Positions 31,341 through 40,385 of a stretch of 64,000 bases of DNA are shown piece by piece. Position 1 is the first letter of the stretch. Every line of letters starts with the position of its first letter. Source of the DNA: Clavibacter capsici (GTDB lineage Bacteria > Actinomycetota > Actinomycetes > Actinomycetales > Microbacteriaceae); NCBI RefSeq assembly GCF_001280205.1, contig NZ_CP012573.1:2356001-2420000 (forward strand). The letters are read 5' to 3'. The position numbers and the translations under genes are program-made. Under the pieces are notes generated by a model that saw only the letters and a list, made by a program, of their open reading frames with translations, had not been told where the DNA came from and did no database searches.

Positions 31341-32633
31341 ATGACGACCGGCCGCACCGACACCGCATCCATCCCCGCGGCGCACGCGCCCGCGGCGCCC
31401 GCCACGGCGCCCGCACGCCGCGAGTCCGCCGCCGGCCTCCTCGTCTACGCGCTCACGCTGCTCGTGCTCGTCGCCTCGGGCGCCGCGCCCTCGCCGCTCT
31501 ACCCCGTGTACCAGGAGGAGTGGGCGCTGCCGCCCGTCGTGCTCACGGTCGTGTTCGCCGTCTACGTCGCCGGCCTCCTCGCGACCCTGCTCACGGCCGG
31601 CCGCCTCTCCGACCACATCGGCCGCCGCCCCGTGATCCTCGGGGCGCTCGCCGTCTCCACCGCCGCGATGCTCGTGTTCGCCTTCGCGCACGACGGCCTC
31701 GCGCTCGTGGTCGCCCGGATCCTGCAGGGCCTCGCGATCGGCCTGGCCACCGGCGCGCTCGGCGCCGGCATGATCGACCACCAGCCCACCCGCCGCTCCG
31801 GCCTCGCCGCCTTCCTCAACGGCGTGGTGCCGCCGGCCGCGCTCACGGTCGGTGCGCTCGGCAGCGGCTTCCTCGTGGCCTACGGACCGGCACCCGAGGA
31901 GACGGTGTTCGTCGTGCTCGCGGCGCTCATGGTGGCGGCGGGCGTCGCCGTCGCGTTCGTGCCCGAGCGGCAGCCGCGGCGGGCGGGCGCGCTCCGGTCG
32001 CTGATCCCGTCGGTCGCCGTGCCGCGCGCCGCCCGCTCGGTCTTCACCGCGGTCGTCGGCGGCATGATCGCGAGCTGGGCGCTCGGCGGCATGTTCCTCG
32101 CCTTCATCGGATCCGTGCTCGGCGACACCTTCGGCCTGCACAGCGCGGCGCTCACGGGCTCGGCCATCGCCCTGTTCACGGGCACGGGCGCGATCACCGG
32201 CATCGTGATCCGCACGCGCGACGCCCGCCGCAGCCTCATCGTCGGCGTGGTCGCGCTCGTGCTCGGGCCGGTCGGCCTCGTCGCCGCGATCTGGACCGCG
32301 TCGCTCCCCCTCTTCGGCGTCGCCGCGGTGATCGGCGGCGTGGGCTTCGGAGCCGGGTTCCAGGCGGGTCTCCGGCTCGTGCTGGCGGAGGCGCCCGTCG
32401 ACCAGCGCGCGAGCCTCCTCTCCTCCGTCTACGTCGCGAGCTACCTCGCCTTCGGCGTGCCGAGCATCGTCGCGGGGGTGTTCGTGGAGGCCGACGGGCT
32501 CCCGATCGTGCTCACGGTCTACGGCGCGTTCGTCGCGGCGAGCGCGCTGGTCGCGCTCGTGCTGCAGCTCGTGGGCCGCCGCACGCGCCGGGCCGAGCGG
32601 ATCGCCGACGCGCGGGACGCCGCGACGACCTGA
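31341..32633 (+). CDS. MFS transporter
   Basis: 430 residues, 12 predicted helices after a hydrophilic leader of about 30. The cytoplasmic loop motif GRLSDHIGRRPVILGALA between helices 2 and 3 marks the major facilitator superfamily, and ARILQGLAIGLATGALGAGMID fits drug:H+ antiporter-like members. Substrate unknown. The ATG follows AGGAGCGC. Divergent from the ABC-F gene; the flanking 149 bp hold both promoters. Confidence 0.87.
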   Translation: MTTGRTDTASIPAAHAPAAPATAPARRESAAGLLVYALTLLVLVASGAAPSPLYPVYQEEWALPPVVLTVVFAVYVAGLLATLLTAGRLSDHIGRRPVILGALAVSTAAMLVFAFAHDGLALVVARILQGLAIGLATGALGAGMIDHQPTRRSGLAAFLNGVVPPAALTVGALGSGFLVAYGPAPEETVFVVLAALMVAAGVAVAFVPERQPRRAGALRSLIPSVAVPRAARSVFTAVVGGMIASWALGGMFLAFIGSVLGDTFGLHSAALTGSAIALFTGTGAITGIVIRTRDARRSLIVGVVALVLGPVGLVAAIWTASLPLFGVAAVIGGVGFGAGFQAGLRLVLAEAPVDQRASLLSSVYVASYLAFGVPSIVAGVFVEADGLPIVLTVYGAFVAASALVALVLQLVGRRTRRAERIADARDAATT

Positions 32634-32765
32634 ACGCTGTCGGACCGGACCGCCGCGCCCCCGTGCGGGGGTAGCATCGGGGCGCCGCGCGGGGACCACG
32701 TGCCCCGTCGCGCGCTCCCCCTCTCCGGCGCACCGCCGGCGGGTCCCGAACGGAAGGTCACCCCC

Positions 32766-32936
32766 ATGGCGTTCATCGTCGTCCTGCTCGTCCTCTGGCT
32801 GATCCTCACGGTCGTGGGGTTCGCCATCAAGGGCCTCGTCTGGCTCGGGATCATCGGCATCATCCTGATCCTCGGCACGATCGTGCTCGGCAGCCTCCGC
32901 CGCCGCTACAACTCCGCCAAGACGCCCAAGGCGTAG
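32766..32936 (+). CDS. Small membrane protein, 56 residues
   Basis: Two short hydrophobic helices (FIVVLLVLWLILTVVGFAI and LVWLGIIGIILILGTIVLG) and a basic tail RRRYNSAKTPKA. Similar tiny proteins are widespread in actinobacteria with no known role. ATG at 32766 follows GAAGGTCA; upstream, TAGCAT (32672-32677) is a possible -10 just after a CCCCC-GTGC-GGGGG hairpin that may end the MFS transcript. Convergent with moaE. Confidence 0.7.
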   Translation: MAFIVVLLVLWLILTVVGFAIKGLVWLGIIGIILILGTIVLGSLRRRYNSAKTPKA

Positions 32937-32946
32937 TCCTCCCGGG

Positions 32947-33378
32947 TCAGCCGAGGGAGGCGACCCACTCGCTCGTGCCGTCGTCGAACGCCTGCTGCTT
33001 CCAGATGGGGACGCGCTGCTTGACCTCGTCCACCAGCAGGCCGCACGCGGCGAACGCGTCGGCGCGGTGCGCGGAGGACACGGCGCACGTGAGCGCGACG
33101 TCGCCGATCCCGAGTCGGCCGATGCGGTGCTCGACGGCGATGCGCACGTCCGGGTACCGCGCCGACACGTCGAGCGCGACCTGGCGGATCGCCTGGCGCG
33201 CGGCCGGATGCGCGGAGTAGTCGAGCCAGAGGACGCCCTTGCCGTCGTCGTGGTCGCGCACGACGCCCTCGAAGGTCACGACGGCGCCCGCGTCGTCGGC
33301 GCGCACGGCGTCGGCGCAGTCCTCGACGCGGATCGCGCCGCCGGCGATGCGCGCGAAGAGCACGCGGTCGGCGGTCAC
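32947..33378 (-). CDS. moaE: Molybdopterin synthase catalytic subunit MoaE
   Basis: 143 residues. Inserts dithiolene sulfurs from MoaD thiocarboxylate into cyclic pyranopterin. Motifs GAVVTFEGVVRDHDDGK, LDYSAHPAA, VEHRIGRLGIGDVAL and the catalytic-lysine region DEVKQRVPIWKQQAFDDG are present. Its ATG overlaps the stop of the mog-type gene (ATGA); last in the moeA-moaC-mog-moaE operon. Its partner moaD is 28 kb away at 61.4 kb. Confidence 0.94.
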   Translation of the reverse strand: MTADRVLFARIAGGAIRVEDCADAVRADDAGAVVTFEGVVRDHDDGKGVLWLDYSAHPAARQAIRQVALDVSARYPDVRIAVEHRIGRLGIGDVALTCAVSSAHRADAFAACGLLVDEVKQRVPIWKQQAFDDGTSEWVASLG

Positions 33379-33905
33379 GCCGTCGCTCCGTCGGCGTCCG
33401 CAGCCGGGTCCGTCGCGGGATGCACGGCGCCGCGGGCCTGCTCGAGCACGTGGTCGAGGATCCGGTCGAGCAGGCCGAGGCCGTCGCGCACGCCGCCCGG
33501 CGAGCCCGGCAGGTTCATGACGAACGCGCCGCCCGCGATCCCCGCGTGCCCGCGCGTGAGCACGGCCGTCGGCGTGTGGGCCGTGCCGATGCGGCGGGCC
33601 TCCTCCATGATCCCGGGGATCTCGAGGTCGAGCAGCGGCGCCGTCGCCTCGGGCGTGCGATCGGTGGGGGTGATGCCCGTGCCGCCCGTGGTGAGGATCA
33701 CGCGCGCGTCGCCCGCGACGGCGTCGGCGAGCGCGGCGGCGACCCCGGGTCCGTCGGCCCGCACGTGCGGGCCGTCCACCGCGAAGCCGCGCTCCCGGAG
33801 CCAGGCCGCGATGACGGGTCCCGTGCGGTCCTCGTATTCCCCCAGGGCGGCGCGCGTGGAGGCGACGATCACGACCGCGCGGCCCCGCGGATCCACGGCG
33901 GTCAT
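33375..33905 (-). CDS. mog: MogA/MoaB-type molybdopterin adenylyltransferase
   Basis: 176 residues. Adenylates molybdopterin before molybdate insertion by MoeA. The MPT-binding fold shows LTTGGTGITPTDRTPEA and the Ser/Gly-rich LPGSPGGVRDGL loop. The C-terminus is an Ala/Asp-rich tail. Overlaps moaE and moaC by 4 bp at either end. MogA versus MoaB cannot be settled by eye; both catalyse related chemistry. Confidence 0.9.
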   Translation of the reverse strand: MTAVDPRGRAVVIVASTRAALGEYEDRTGPVIAAWLRERGFAVDGPHVRADGPGVAAALADAVAGDARVILTTGGTGITPTDRTPEATAPLLDLEIPGIMEEARRIGTAHTPTAVLTRGHAGIAGGAFVMNLPGSPGGVRDGLGLLDRILDHVLEQARGAVHPATDPAADADGATA

Positions 33906-34399
33906 GCCCGCTCCCAGTCGCCGGACTTGCCGCCCTGCTTCTCGCGCACGAGCACGTCGGTGATCACGGCCCGCGCGTCCACCGCCTTGAGCATGTCGTA
34001 GAGCGTGAGCGCGGCGACCGAGGCCGCCGTGAGCGCCTCCATCTCCACGCCCGTGACGCCCGTGGTGCTGACGGACGCGACCACGGTGAGCCGGTCGTCG
34101 TCGCCCGTGATGTCGATCTCGATGCGGCCGATCGGCAGCGGATGGCAGAGCGGGATGAGGTCCGACGTCCGCTTCGCCGCCATGATCCCCGCGATGCGCG
34201 CCGTGCCGACCGCCTCGCCCTTCGGGAGGTCGCCCGCGATGACGGACGCGACCACCTCGGGCCGCGTCACGAGCACGGCCTGCGCGACGGCGCGGCGCTT
34301 CGTGACGGCCTTGTCGGTGACGTCGACCATGTGGGCGGATCCGTCCTGCCGCAGGTGGGTGAGGGACGGCGCGGCGGCGCTGGCGGCGGGATCAGTCAT
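33902..34399 (-). CDS. moaC: Cyclic pyranopterin monophosphate synthase MoaC
   Basis: 165 residues. Acts after MoaA to form cyclic pyranopterin monophosphate. The signature HLRQDGSAHMVDVTDK, GIMAAKRTSDLIPLCHPLPI (with the conserved Lys and His) and GVEMEALTAASVAALTLYDM are complete. Overlaps moeA by 8 bp and the mog-type gene by 4 bp, so tightly coupled. Confidence 0.96.
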   Translation of the reverse strand: MTDPAASAAAPSLTHLRQDGSAHMVDVTDKAVTKRRAVAQAVLVTRPEVVASVIAGDLPKGEAVGTARIAGIMAAKRTSDLIPLCHPLPIGRIEIDITGDDDRLTVVASVSTTGVTGVEMEALTAASVAALTLYDMLKAVDARAVITDVLVREKQGGKSGDWERA

Positions 34400-35687
34400 C
34401 GATGCTCCAGACGGTGACGGGGTCGCCGGCCTCGAGCCGGTCGCGACCTGCGGGGATGTGGACGAGGTGGGTGGCGGTCGCGTACGCGTGCAGGAGGTGG
34501 GATCCGGGCCCGCCGACCGCGACGACCCGGCCGTCCGCGTCGAGCCGGCCGCGCCGCACCTGGTGCTTGGCGGCGGGCGAGTCGAGCGGCTCGGCCAGCG
34601 GCAGCTCGCGGGACGGGCGGTCGGGACGCGGGTGCCCGGCGATCCGCCGCAGCACCGGACGGAGGAACAGCTCGAACGAGACGAGCGCGCTCACGGGGTT
34701 GCCGGGGAACGCGACGACGGGGATCCGCGCGCCGCCGAGGTCCGCCGTGCCGAGCCCCTGCGGCCCGCCCGGCTGCACGGCGACGGAGACGAACTCCACG
34801 CCGCCGCCCTCGAGCACGTCGCGGACGACCTCGTACGCGCCCGCGCTGACCCCGCCCGTCGTGACGAGGAGGTCGACGTCGTGGGCCGCGTCGCGGAGGG
34901 CGGCGCGCACCAGGTCGGCGTCGTCGGAGGCGATCCGGAGCGCCCGCACCTCCGCGCCCGCGGCCTGGAGCGACGCGGCGAGCGCGGCGGAGTTGGCGTC
35001 GTGGATCTGGCCGGGCGCGAGCTCCTCGCCCGGCCCCCGCAGCTCGAGGCCGGTGGAGAGGAGGAGGACGACGGGTCGCCGGCGCACGGAGATGCGCGCG
35101 ACGCCGGCCGACGCCAGGACGCCCAGGTGCGCGGGGAGGAGGCGCGTGCCGGCGGCGACGAGCACGGCGCCCGCGGCGAGGTCGCTGCCCTGCGCGCGGA
35201 CGAAGGCGCCCGGATCCACGGGCGCGCGGAAGGAGACGGTGGCGTCGGTCGCGTCCTCGTCGACGAAGCGGTCGGGGATCGCGGCCTCGATGGGCACGAT
35301 CGCGTCGGCACCGGGCGGCACGGGGGCGCCCGTCATGCAGGGCGCGGCGGTGCCGGGTTCGAGGGGCGCGGGGGCGACGCCCGCGGGGATCCGGGGCGCG
35401 ATGCGGAGGACGGCGGGGCGCTCACCCGTCGCGTCGGCGAGGTCGGCGGCGTGCACGGCGTAGCCGTCCATCTGCGAGTTGCGGAACGGCGGCAGGTCGA
35501 GCGGGCTCACGACGTCGCGGGCGAGCACGCGGCCGGCATGGCGGTGGGGATCCGCGACGAGCGCCTCCGCGGACACGTCCAGCTCCTCCGCGGGCAGGCC
35601 CGCGAGCGGGGCGAGAAGCGCGGACACGGCCGCACGGTGCTCGTCGACCGTGCGTCGTAGGCGGTCCGCGGGGCGGTCGGGGGTCAT
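34392..35687 (-). CDS. moeA: Molybdopterin molybdotransferase MoeA
   Basis: 431 residues. Inserts molybdate into adenylated molybdopterin. N-terminal PPFRNSQMDGYAVHA, the ADAIVPIEA region, the MPT-binding TTGGVSAGAYEVVRDVL and AFPGNPVSALVSFELF are all intact, with a C-terminal domain from about 360. The ATG has GATGAT 6 nt upstream, a weak leaderless-type -10. First gene of the Moco operon. Confidence 0.95.
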   Translation of the reverse strand: MTPDRPADRLRRTVDEHRAAVSALLAPLAGLPAEELDVSAEALVADPHRHAGRVLARDVVSPLDLPPFRNSQMDGYAVHAADLADATGERPAVLRIAPRIPAGVAPAPLEPGTAAPCMTGAPVPPGADAIVPIEAAIPDRFVDEDATDATVSFRAPVDPGAFVRAQGSDLAAGAVLVAAGTRLLPAHLGVLASAGVARISVRRRPVVLLLSTGLELRGPGEELAPGQIHDANSAALAASLQAAGAEVRALRIASDDADLVRAALRDAAHDVDLLVTTGGVSAGAYEVVRDVLEGGGVEFVSVAVQPGGPQGLGTADLGGARIPVVAFPGNPVSALVSFELFLRPVLRRIAGHPRPDRPSRELPLAEPLDSPAAKHQVRRGRLDADGRVVAVGGPGSHLLHAYATATHLVHIPAGRDRLEAGDPVTVWSIDD

Positions 35688-35885
35688 GCCCCCATCATCC
35701 CCCGGGGCGGAGGGGTGCTCGTCGGGGGACGGGACGGGATCCGCGTCGCGAGCAGGGGCCGGGCGGCGGCGCTGAGCGCCCGCCGGGCGCGCGGGTCGGC
35801 GGGTCGCCCGCCCCTCCCCAGGCGCGCGCCGCGACGAGGTGTCCGGGTCCCGAAGCCGCCCCTGCCGCGCGCCGGGCGGCCGTCC

Positions 35886-35891
35886 TAGGGT
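35886..35891 (+). promoter_or_regulatory. Leaderless-type -10 of the PEP mutase family gene
   Basis: TAGGGT, exactly 6 nt before the ATG at 35898, with no ribosome binding site in between. Confidence 0.6.
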
Positions 35892-35897
35892 CGGACC

Positions 35898-36671
35898 ATG
35901 ACCATCGCAGCCCGCGGGCAGAACCTCGTCGACCTCCACACCGCACCCGAGCTCCTCCAGGTGGTGAACGTGTGGGACGCCATCACGGCCGCCGCCATCG
36001 GCGCGCTCCCCGAGACCAAGGCGCTCGCCACCGCGAGCCACTCCATCGCCGCCACCTTCGGCTACGAGGACGGCGAGAGGATCCCGCTCGACCTCCACCT
36101 CGACATGATCGGCCGCATCGTCGCCGCCGTCGAGCAGCCCGTCTCCGCCGACATCGAGTCCGGCTACGGCGACGCGGGCGAGACCGTCCGCCGCGCCATC
36201 GGCGTGGGAGTCGTCGGCGCGAACCTGGAGGACGGCATGCGTCCCCTCGACCAGTCGATCCGCGCGGTCGAGGCCGCCGTCGCCGCCGCGCAGGCCGAGG
36301 GCGTGCCGTTCGCGCTCAACGCCCGCACCGACGCCTACGTGCTGGGCGGCGACCGCGACCGGTCCGACATCCTGGCCGACGCCGTCGAGCGGAGCCGCGC
36401 CTACATGGCCGCCGGCGCCACGAGCGTCTTCGTGCCCGGCCCGCTCACGGAGGACGAGGTGCGCACCCTCGTCGAGGCCGTCGGCCCGCAGCGCCTCACC
36501 GTCATCGGCGTCCCCGGATCCCTCTCCCCCGCCCGCTTCCAGGAGCTCGGCGTCGCCCGCGTCTCCTACGGCCCGTGGACCCAGCGCGTCGCGCTGACCG
36601 CGCTCCAGGACACGGCGAAGGACCTCTACGCGGGTGGCGCGCTGCCCGAGGGGACGCGTCCGCTCAACTGA
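35898..36671 (+). CDS. Isocitrate lyase / PEP mutase superfamily enzyme
   Basis: 257 residues. TIM-barrel C-C or P-C lyase family; N-terminal VVNVWDAITAAAI, metal-binding SADIESGYGD and NLEDGMRPLDQ, then NARTDAYVLGG are diagnostic. It lacks the KKCGH catalytic loop of true isocitrate lyase, so it belongs to the PEP mutase-like branch (oxaloacetate decarboxylase, methylisocitrate-type or uncharacterised). The substrate cannot be assigned. It is monocistronic, with a leaderless-type promoter and a hairpin after the stop. Confidence 0.87.
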   Translation: MTIAARGQNLVDLHTAPELLQVVNVWDAITAAAIGALPETKALATASHSIAATFGYEDGERIPLDLHLDMIGRIVAAVEQPVSADIESGYGDAGETVRRAIGVGVVGANLEDGMRPLDQSIRAVEAAVAAAQAEGVPFALNARTDAYVLGGDRDRSDILADAVERSRAYMAAGATSVFVPGPLTEDEVRTLVEAVGPQRLTVIGVPGSLSPARFQELGVARVSYGPWTQRVALTALQDTAKDLYAGGALPEGTRPLN

Positions 36672-36680
36672 CGCGGTCCC

Positions 36681-36713
36681 GTCCGCGTCGACCGGGGCGC
36701 GGCGGACGCGGAC
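36681..36713 (+). terminator. Hairpin after the PEP mutase family gene
   Basis: GTCCGCGTC paired with GACGCGGAC (9 bp) around a 15-nt GC-rich loop, starting 10 nt past the stop. Long loop, so moderate evidence only. Confidence 0.4.
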
Positions 36714-36768
36714 GAGCCCGCGCCCACCGCGCCCTGGTTGACTGGGCACCCACCCGAAGGAGCACGAC

Positions 36769-37671
36769 GTGACCGACACCCCCGCCGCGGCGCCCGCCGC
36801 ATCCGCCCCCCGCGCCGAGATCGGCGCCATCGGCGGATCCGGCCTCTACGCCCTGCTCGACCCCGCGACCAGCACGTCGCACCGCATCGAGACGCCGTTC
36901 GGCCCCACTTCGAGCGAGGTCGCCGTCGGCGAGCTGGCGGGTCGCCGCGTCGCGTTCCTCACCCGGCACGGCGCCGACCACTCGGTCGCGCCGCACCTCA
37001 TCGACTACCGCGCGAACATTTGGGCGCTCGCGTCGCTGGGCGTCTCGGCCATCGTGTCGTCGTCCGCGGTCGGCGGCGTCTCGCCGGACTACCCGCCGGG
37101 ATCGCTCGTGCTCACCGACCAGCTGCTCGACCGCACCTGGGGCCGGCCGGACACGTTCTTCGACCAGGGCGTCGTGCAGCACCTCTCCGCGGCGGATCCC
37201 TTCGACCCCGAGCTGCACGCGCTCGCAGCCGCCGCGCTGGTCGAGCTCGAGGGCGGCGACCGCGCCGATCCTGCCGGTCCCCTGCGCACCTCCGGCACCG
37301 TCGTCGTGATCCAGGGCCCGCGCTTCTCCACGCGCGCCGAGTCGCTGTGGTTCCGCCAGGCGGGCGCGCACATCGTGAACATGACGCAGTACCCCGAGGT
37401 CGTGCTCGCGTCCGAGCTGAACATCGGCACGGTGAACCTGTCGTTCGTCACCGACGCGGACGCGGGCCTCGCGCCGCTCCCGGGCGAGCAGGGCGACGCC
37501 GTCACGGCCGACCTGGTCTTCGCGCGGCTCAAGGAGGCGCAGCCGCGCATCGTGCGGGCGATCGAGGCGGTCATCCGCGCGATCCCCGCCGACTACCGCG
37601 GGCGGCCGCTCATCGACCCGGACGCGGTCGCGTCCGTGCTCGCCCGACCCACGACGGGTGCGCGCTCGTGA
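36769..37671 (+). CDS. mtnP: S-methyl-5'-thioadenosine phosphorylase
   Basis: 300 residues. Cleaves methylthioadenosine with phosphate to adenine and methylthioribose 1-phosphate. The motif IGAIGGSGLYAL, RHGADHSVAPHLIDYRANIWAL, the phosphate/nucleoside site IQGPRFSTRAES and the purine-site NMTQYPEVVLASEL match MTAP rather than guanosine/inosine PNP. GTG start after GAAGGAG. Its stop overlaps the next gene's GTG (GTGA). Confidence 0.9.
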   Translation: MTDTPAAAPAASAPRAEIGAIGGSGLYALLDPATSTSHRIETPFGPTSSEVAVGELAGRRVAFLTRHGADHSVAPHLIDYRANIWALASLGVSAIVSSSAVGGVSPDYPPGSLVLTDQLLDRTWGRPDTFFDQGVVQHLSAADPFDPELHALAAAALVELEGGDRADPAGPLRTSGTVVVIQGPRFSTRAESLWFRQAGAHIVNMTQYPEVVLASELNIGTVNLSFVTDADAGLAPLPGEQGDAVTADLVFARLKEAQPRIVRAIEAVIRAIPADYRGRPLIDPDAVASVLARPTTGARS

Positions 37672-38732
37672 GCGACGGCATCCTGCTCGTCACGGGCGGC
37701 GCGGGCTTCATCGGCGGCGCGATCGTGGAGGCGGCGCTCGCGGAGGGGCGCCGCGTGCGCGTGCTCGACTCGCTGCGCGCCGACGTGCACGGCGGCGACC
37801 CGGATCTCGACCCGCGCGTCGAGCTCGTGCGCGGCGACGTGACGGATCCGGACGCCGTCGCCGGCGCGCTCGACGGAGTGGACGTCGTCTGCCACCAGGC
37901 CGCGAAGGTCGGCCTCGGCGTCGACTTCCTCGACGCCCCCGACTACGTCGCCACGAACGACGGCGGCACCGCCGTCCTGCTCGCCGCGATGACCCGTGCC
38001 GGGATCGACCGCCTCGTGCTCGCGAGCTCGATGGTCGTCTACGGCGAGGGCGCGTACGACGGCGCCGACGGTCCGGTGCGCCCGCCCGCGCGCCGCGTCG
38101 CGGACCTCGACTCAGGGATGTTCGACCCCGTCGACCCCGCGACGGGCGAGCCGCTCGTCCCCACCCTCATCGGCGAGGACGTGCCGCTGGAGCCGCGCAA
38201 CGTGTACGCCACCACCAAGCTCGCGCAGGAGAACCTCGCGAGCTCCTGGACCCGGGCCACCGGCGGTCGCGCGGCGGCGCTCCGCTACCACAACGTCTAC
38301 GGGCCGGGCATGCCGCAGAACACGCCCTACGCGGGCGTCGCGTCGCTGTTCCGCTCGGCGCTCGCGCGCGGCGAGGCCCCGCGGGTCTTCGAGGACGGCC
38401 GGCAGCGCCGCGACTTCGTGCACGTGCGCGACGTCGCGGGCGCGAACCTCGCCGCCCTCGCCTGGACCGCGACCCACGAGCCCGGGTCCTTCCGCGCGTT
38501 CAACGTCGGCAGCGGCACCGTGCACACCATCGGCGAGATGGCGGAGGCGCTCGCGCGCGAGGCCGGCGGATCCGCGCCCGTCACCACGGGCGAGTACCGG
38601 CTGGGCGACGTGCGGCACATCACCGCGTCGTCGGAGCGGCTCCGGACGGAGCTCGGCTGGGAGCCGCGCATGACGTTCGAGGAGGGCATGCGCGAGTTCG
38701 CGACGGCGCCGCTGCGCAGCGCGGTCGTCTGA
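37668..38732 (+). CDS. NAD-dependent epimerase/dehydratase (extended SDR)
   Basis: 354 residues. Rossmann motif VTGGAGFIGGAIVEAAL, catalytic SSMVVYGEGAY and the YxxxK active site in NVYATTKLAQE, then the C-terminal substrate region DGRQRRDFVHVRDVAGAN and FNVGSG. This fits UDP-glucose 4-epimerase-like sugar-nucleotide enzymes; the precise substrate is unknown. The GTG overlaps the mtnP stop, so it is translationally coupled to an enzyme of an unrelated pathway, which is odd. Confidence 0.9.
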   Translation: MSDGILLVTGGAGFIGGAIVEAALAEGRRVRVLDSLRADVHGGDPDLDPRVELVRGDVTDPDAVAGALDGVDVVCHQAAKVGLGVDFLDAPDYVATNDGGTAVLLAAMTRAGIDRLVLASSMVVYGEGAYDGADGPVRPPARRVADLDSGMFDPVDPATGEPLVPTLIGEDVPLEPRNVYATTKLAQENLASSWTRATGGRAAALRYHNVYGPGMPQNTPYAGVASLFRSALARGEAPRVFEDGRQRRDFVHVRDVAGANLAALAWTATHEPGSFRAFNVGSGTVHTIGEMAEALAREAGGSAPVTTGEYRLGDVRHITASSERLRTELGWEPRMTFEEGMREFATAPLRSAVV

Positions 38733-38831
38733 CGCCGGCCCGGCCCGATCGGTACCCGGGTGCTGGTCCCCCCGGCGATCCCGGCACCTCCGGCGGATGA
38801 GCCGGCGGGCCCCCGCCGCGAGACTGGGAGC

Positions 38832-39281
38832 ATGACCCCCGCTGCATCCCCCCGCCGTTCCGCGCGCGTCGGGACCGCCCTCGCGCTCGGCGCCGTGACC
38901 CTCGCCCTCGCGGGCTGCTCGAGCGTGATGGACGACGTCGCCGACATCTACGCCATCACCTACGAGGTGACGACCACCGGGCCCGCCGCCGACGGCCTGA
39001 CCGACGTGTCGTACGCGGAGGCCTCCCATCGCGGCCGCCCGTCGATCGTGAAGGAGGTCGGCCAGGCGTCGTTCGCGCCCGGCGACGACTCCGCGAGCTC
39101 CATCTGGTCGATCGAGTCGGTGGTGACCGCGGAGGACTGGGCGTTCGTGCAGGCCACGCCGATGGACGGCGAGGCGCTGACCTGCCGGATCCTGGTGGAC
39201 GGCGTGAAGGAGATCGCGTCCTCGACCGCGGCGCCCGGCCAGCCCGTGACCTGCCAGGTCCCGACGGCGCCGTTCGGCTGA
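38832..39281 (+). CDS. Putative lipoprotein, MmpS-like
   Basis: 149 residues. Signal peptide with lipobox LALAGCSS, Cys at residue 29. The short domain begins AITYEVTTTGPAADGLTDVSYAE, similar in feel to the MmpS-type small beta-sandwich, with TSIW-like segment SSIWSIESVVTAEDW and two further Cys (LTCRILVDG, VTCQV) likely disulfide-bonded. Family assignment is tentative. GAGACT lies 6 nt before the ATG. Convergent with the CPBP gene. Confidence 0.72.
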   Translation: MTPAASPRRSARVGTALALGAVTLALAGCSSVMDDVADIYAITYEVTTTGPAADGLTDVSYAEASHRGRPSIVKEVGQASFAPGDDSASSIWSIESVVTAEDWAFVQATPMDGEALTCRILVDGVKEIASSTAAPGQPVTCQVPTAPFG

Positions 39282-39294
39282 CCCGGCGGATCCC

Positions 39295-40320
39295 CTACCG
39301 CGGCTCGCCCGTGCCGAGGCGCTTGCCGGCCGCCGCCCGTCCGCGGCCCCTCGCCTGCAGCGCGACGCGGACCGCGACGAACACGAGCCCCGCCAGCACG
39401 ATGTGGACGAGCACCAGCGCGATCGCGTCGGGCTCGACGAACGCGACGTCCCAGCCCGACGGCGCCCAGCCCGTGCCGCCGAACACCAGCCGCGTCACGG
39501 TCAGCTGCGTCCAGTGGAAGGCCACGGCCACGAGCAGCGCGCCCTCGACGGGGATCCGTCGCGCGGCCACGAGCGCCAGGCCGAACAGCGCGAGCTGCAC
39601 CACGTAGACGATCGGGTCCATGCCCGCCGGGAACACGGCGAACGGGAGCGGGTCACCGCCCGTGACGACCGCGACGAGCGCGCGGACCGGGGAGACCACC
39701 ACGCCGATCAGCGGGAAGAGCGCGGTCGTGAGGATCGTCGCGGCCACCAGCCCGAGGCCGTCGCGCAGGTTCGTCCAGACGTGGCCGCGGAGCGCGAGCT
39801 CCTCCGGGATCGCCTCGTAGAGGGCGAGGACGACGCCGTTCAGGAGCAGGAAGCCGAGGAACCCGAGGAGGTCGACGTCGTCGACGCGGATCCAGCCGAG
39901 CGCGCCGGCGGGCATCCAGACCAGGGCACCGGTGACCGCGCCGACGCCCGCCCCCAGAGCGAGCGGGCGACCCATGCGGCGCGCGAGCCCCATGCTGCGG
40001 AGGCTGCGGCGGTCCATCCGGCGCCGCAGCACCGCCACGGCCGGCACCGCGAGCGCCGACATGAGGACGGCCTGCAGGACGGCGGGGAGGACGCGGTCGG
40101 CGCCGAACGCCCGGGTGACGGCATCCACGATGCCTACGGACAGGCCGAGCGCGACGCCCAGCGCCACCCAGCCGAGGAGGGCGGCGAGCACGGCGCCCGG
40201 CCACGGGCGCGGGTGGCGCACCTGCGCCAGGAGGCGCGGGTCGGCGGACCGGTGGGTGTGCGATGGTGCGGCGGCAGCGGTCACGGGGCGTCTCGTCTCG
40301 TCGGGGTCCGGCGCCACCAT
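39295..40320 (-). CDS. CPBP family intramembrane glutamic endopeptidase
   Basis: 341 residues, about eight helices. The CPBP (Abi) motif 1 EAIPEELALRGHVW and the later FHWTQL motif give the paired Glu and His of the intramembrane metal-independent protease family (Rce1-like). Substrate unknown; such proteins are often linked to peptide maturation or self-immunity, but no bacteriocin gene is near. The start at 40320 lacks a clear ribosome binding site; a GTG one codon later is equally possible. Confidence 0.8.
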   Translation of the reverse strand: MVAPDPDETRRPVTAAAAPSHTHRSADPRLLAQVRHPRPWPGAVLAALLGWVALGVALGLSVGIVDAVTRAFGADRVLPAVLQAVLMSALAVPAVAVLRRRMDRRSLRSMGLARRMGRPLALGAGVGAVTGALVWMPAGALGWIRVDDVDLLGFLGFLLLNGVVLALYEAIPEELALRGHVWTNLRDGLGLVAATILTTALFPLIGVVVSPVRALVAVVTGGDPLPFAVFPAGMDPIVYVVQLALFGLALVAARRIPVEGALLVAVAFHWTQLTVTRLVFGGTGWAPSGWDVAFVEPDAIALVLVHIVLAGLVFVAVRVALQARGRGRAAAGKRLGTGEPR

Positions 40321-40385
40321 GCTCGCGGCGGACGCGCCTCGGGCCGAGCCGCAGCGACGGCGCGGCCCGCATCGGGGGCGCGGGA

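Noticed and set aside
39295-40320. Bacteriocin immunity system around the CPBP protease
   Set aside because: No small leader-peptide gene, ABC exporter or modification enzyme is adjacent.
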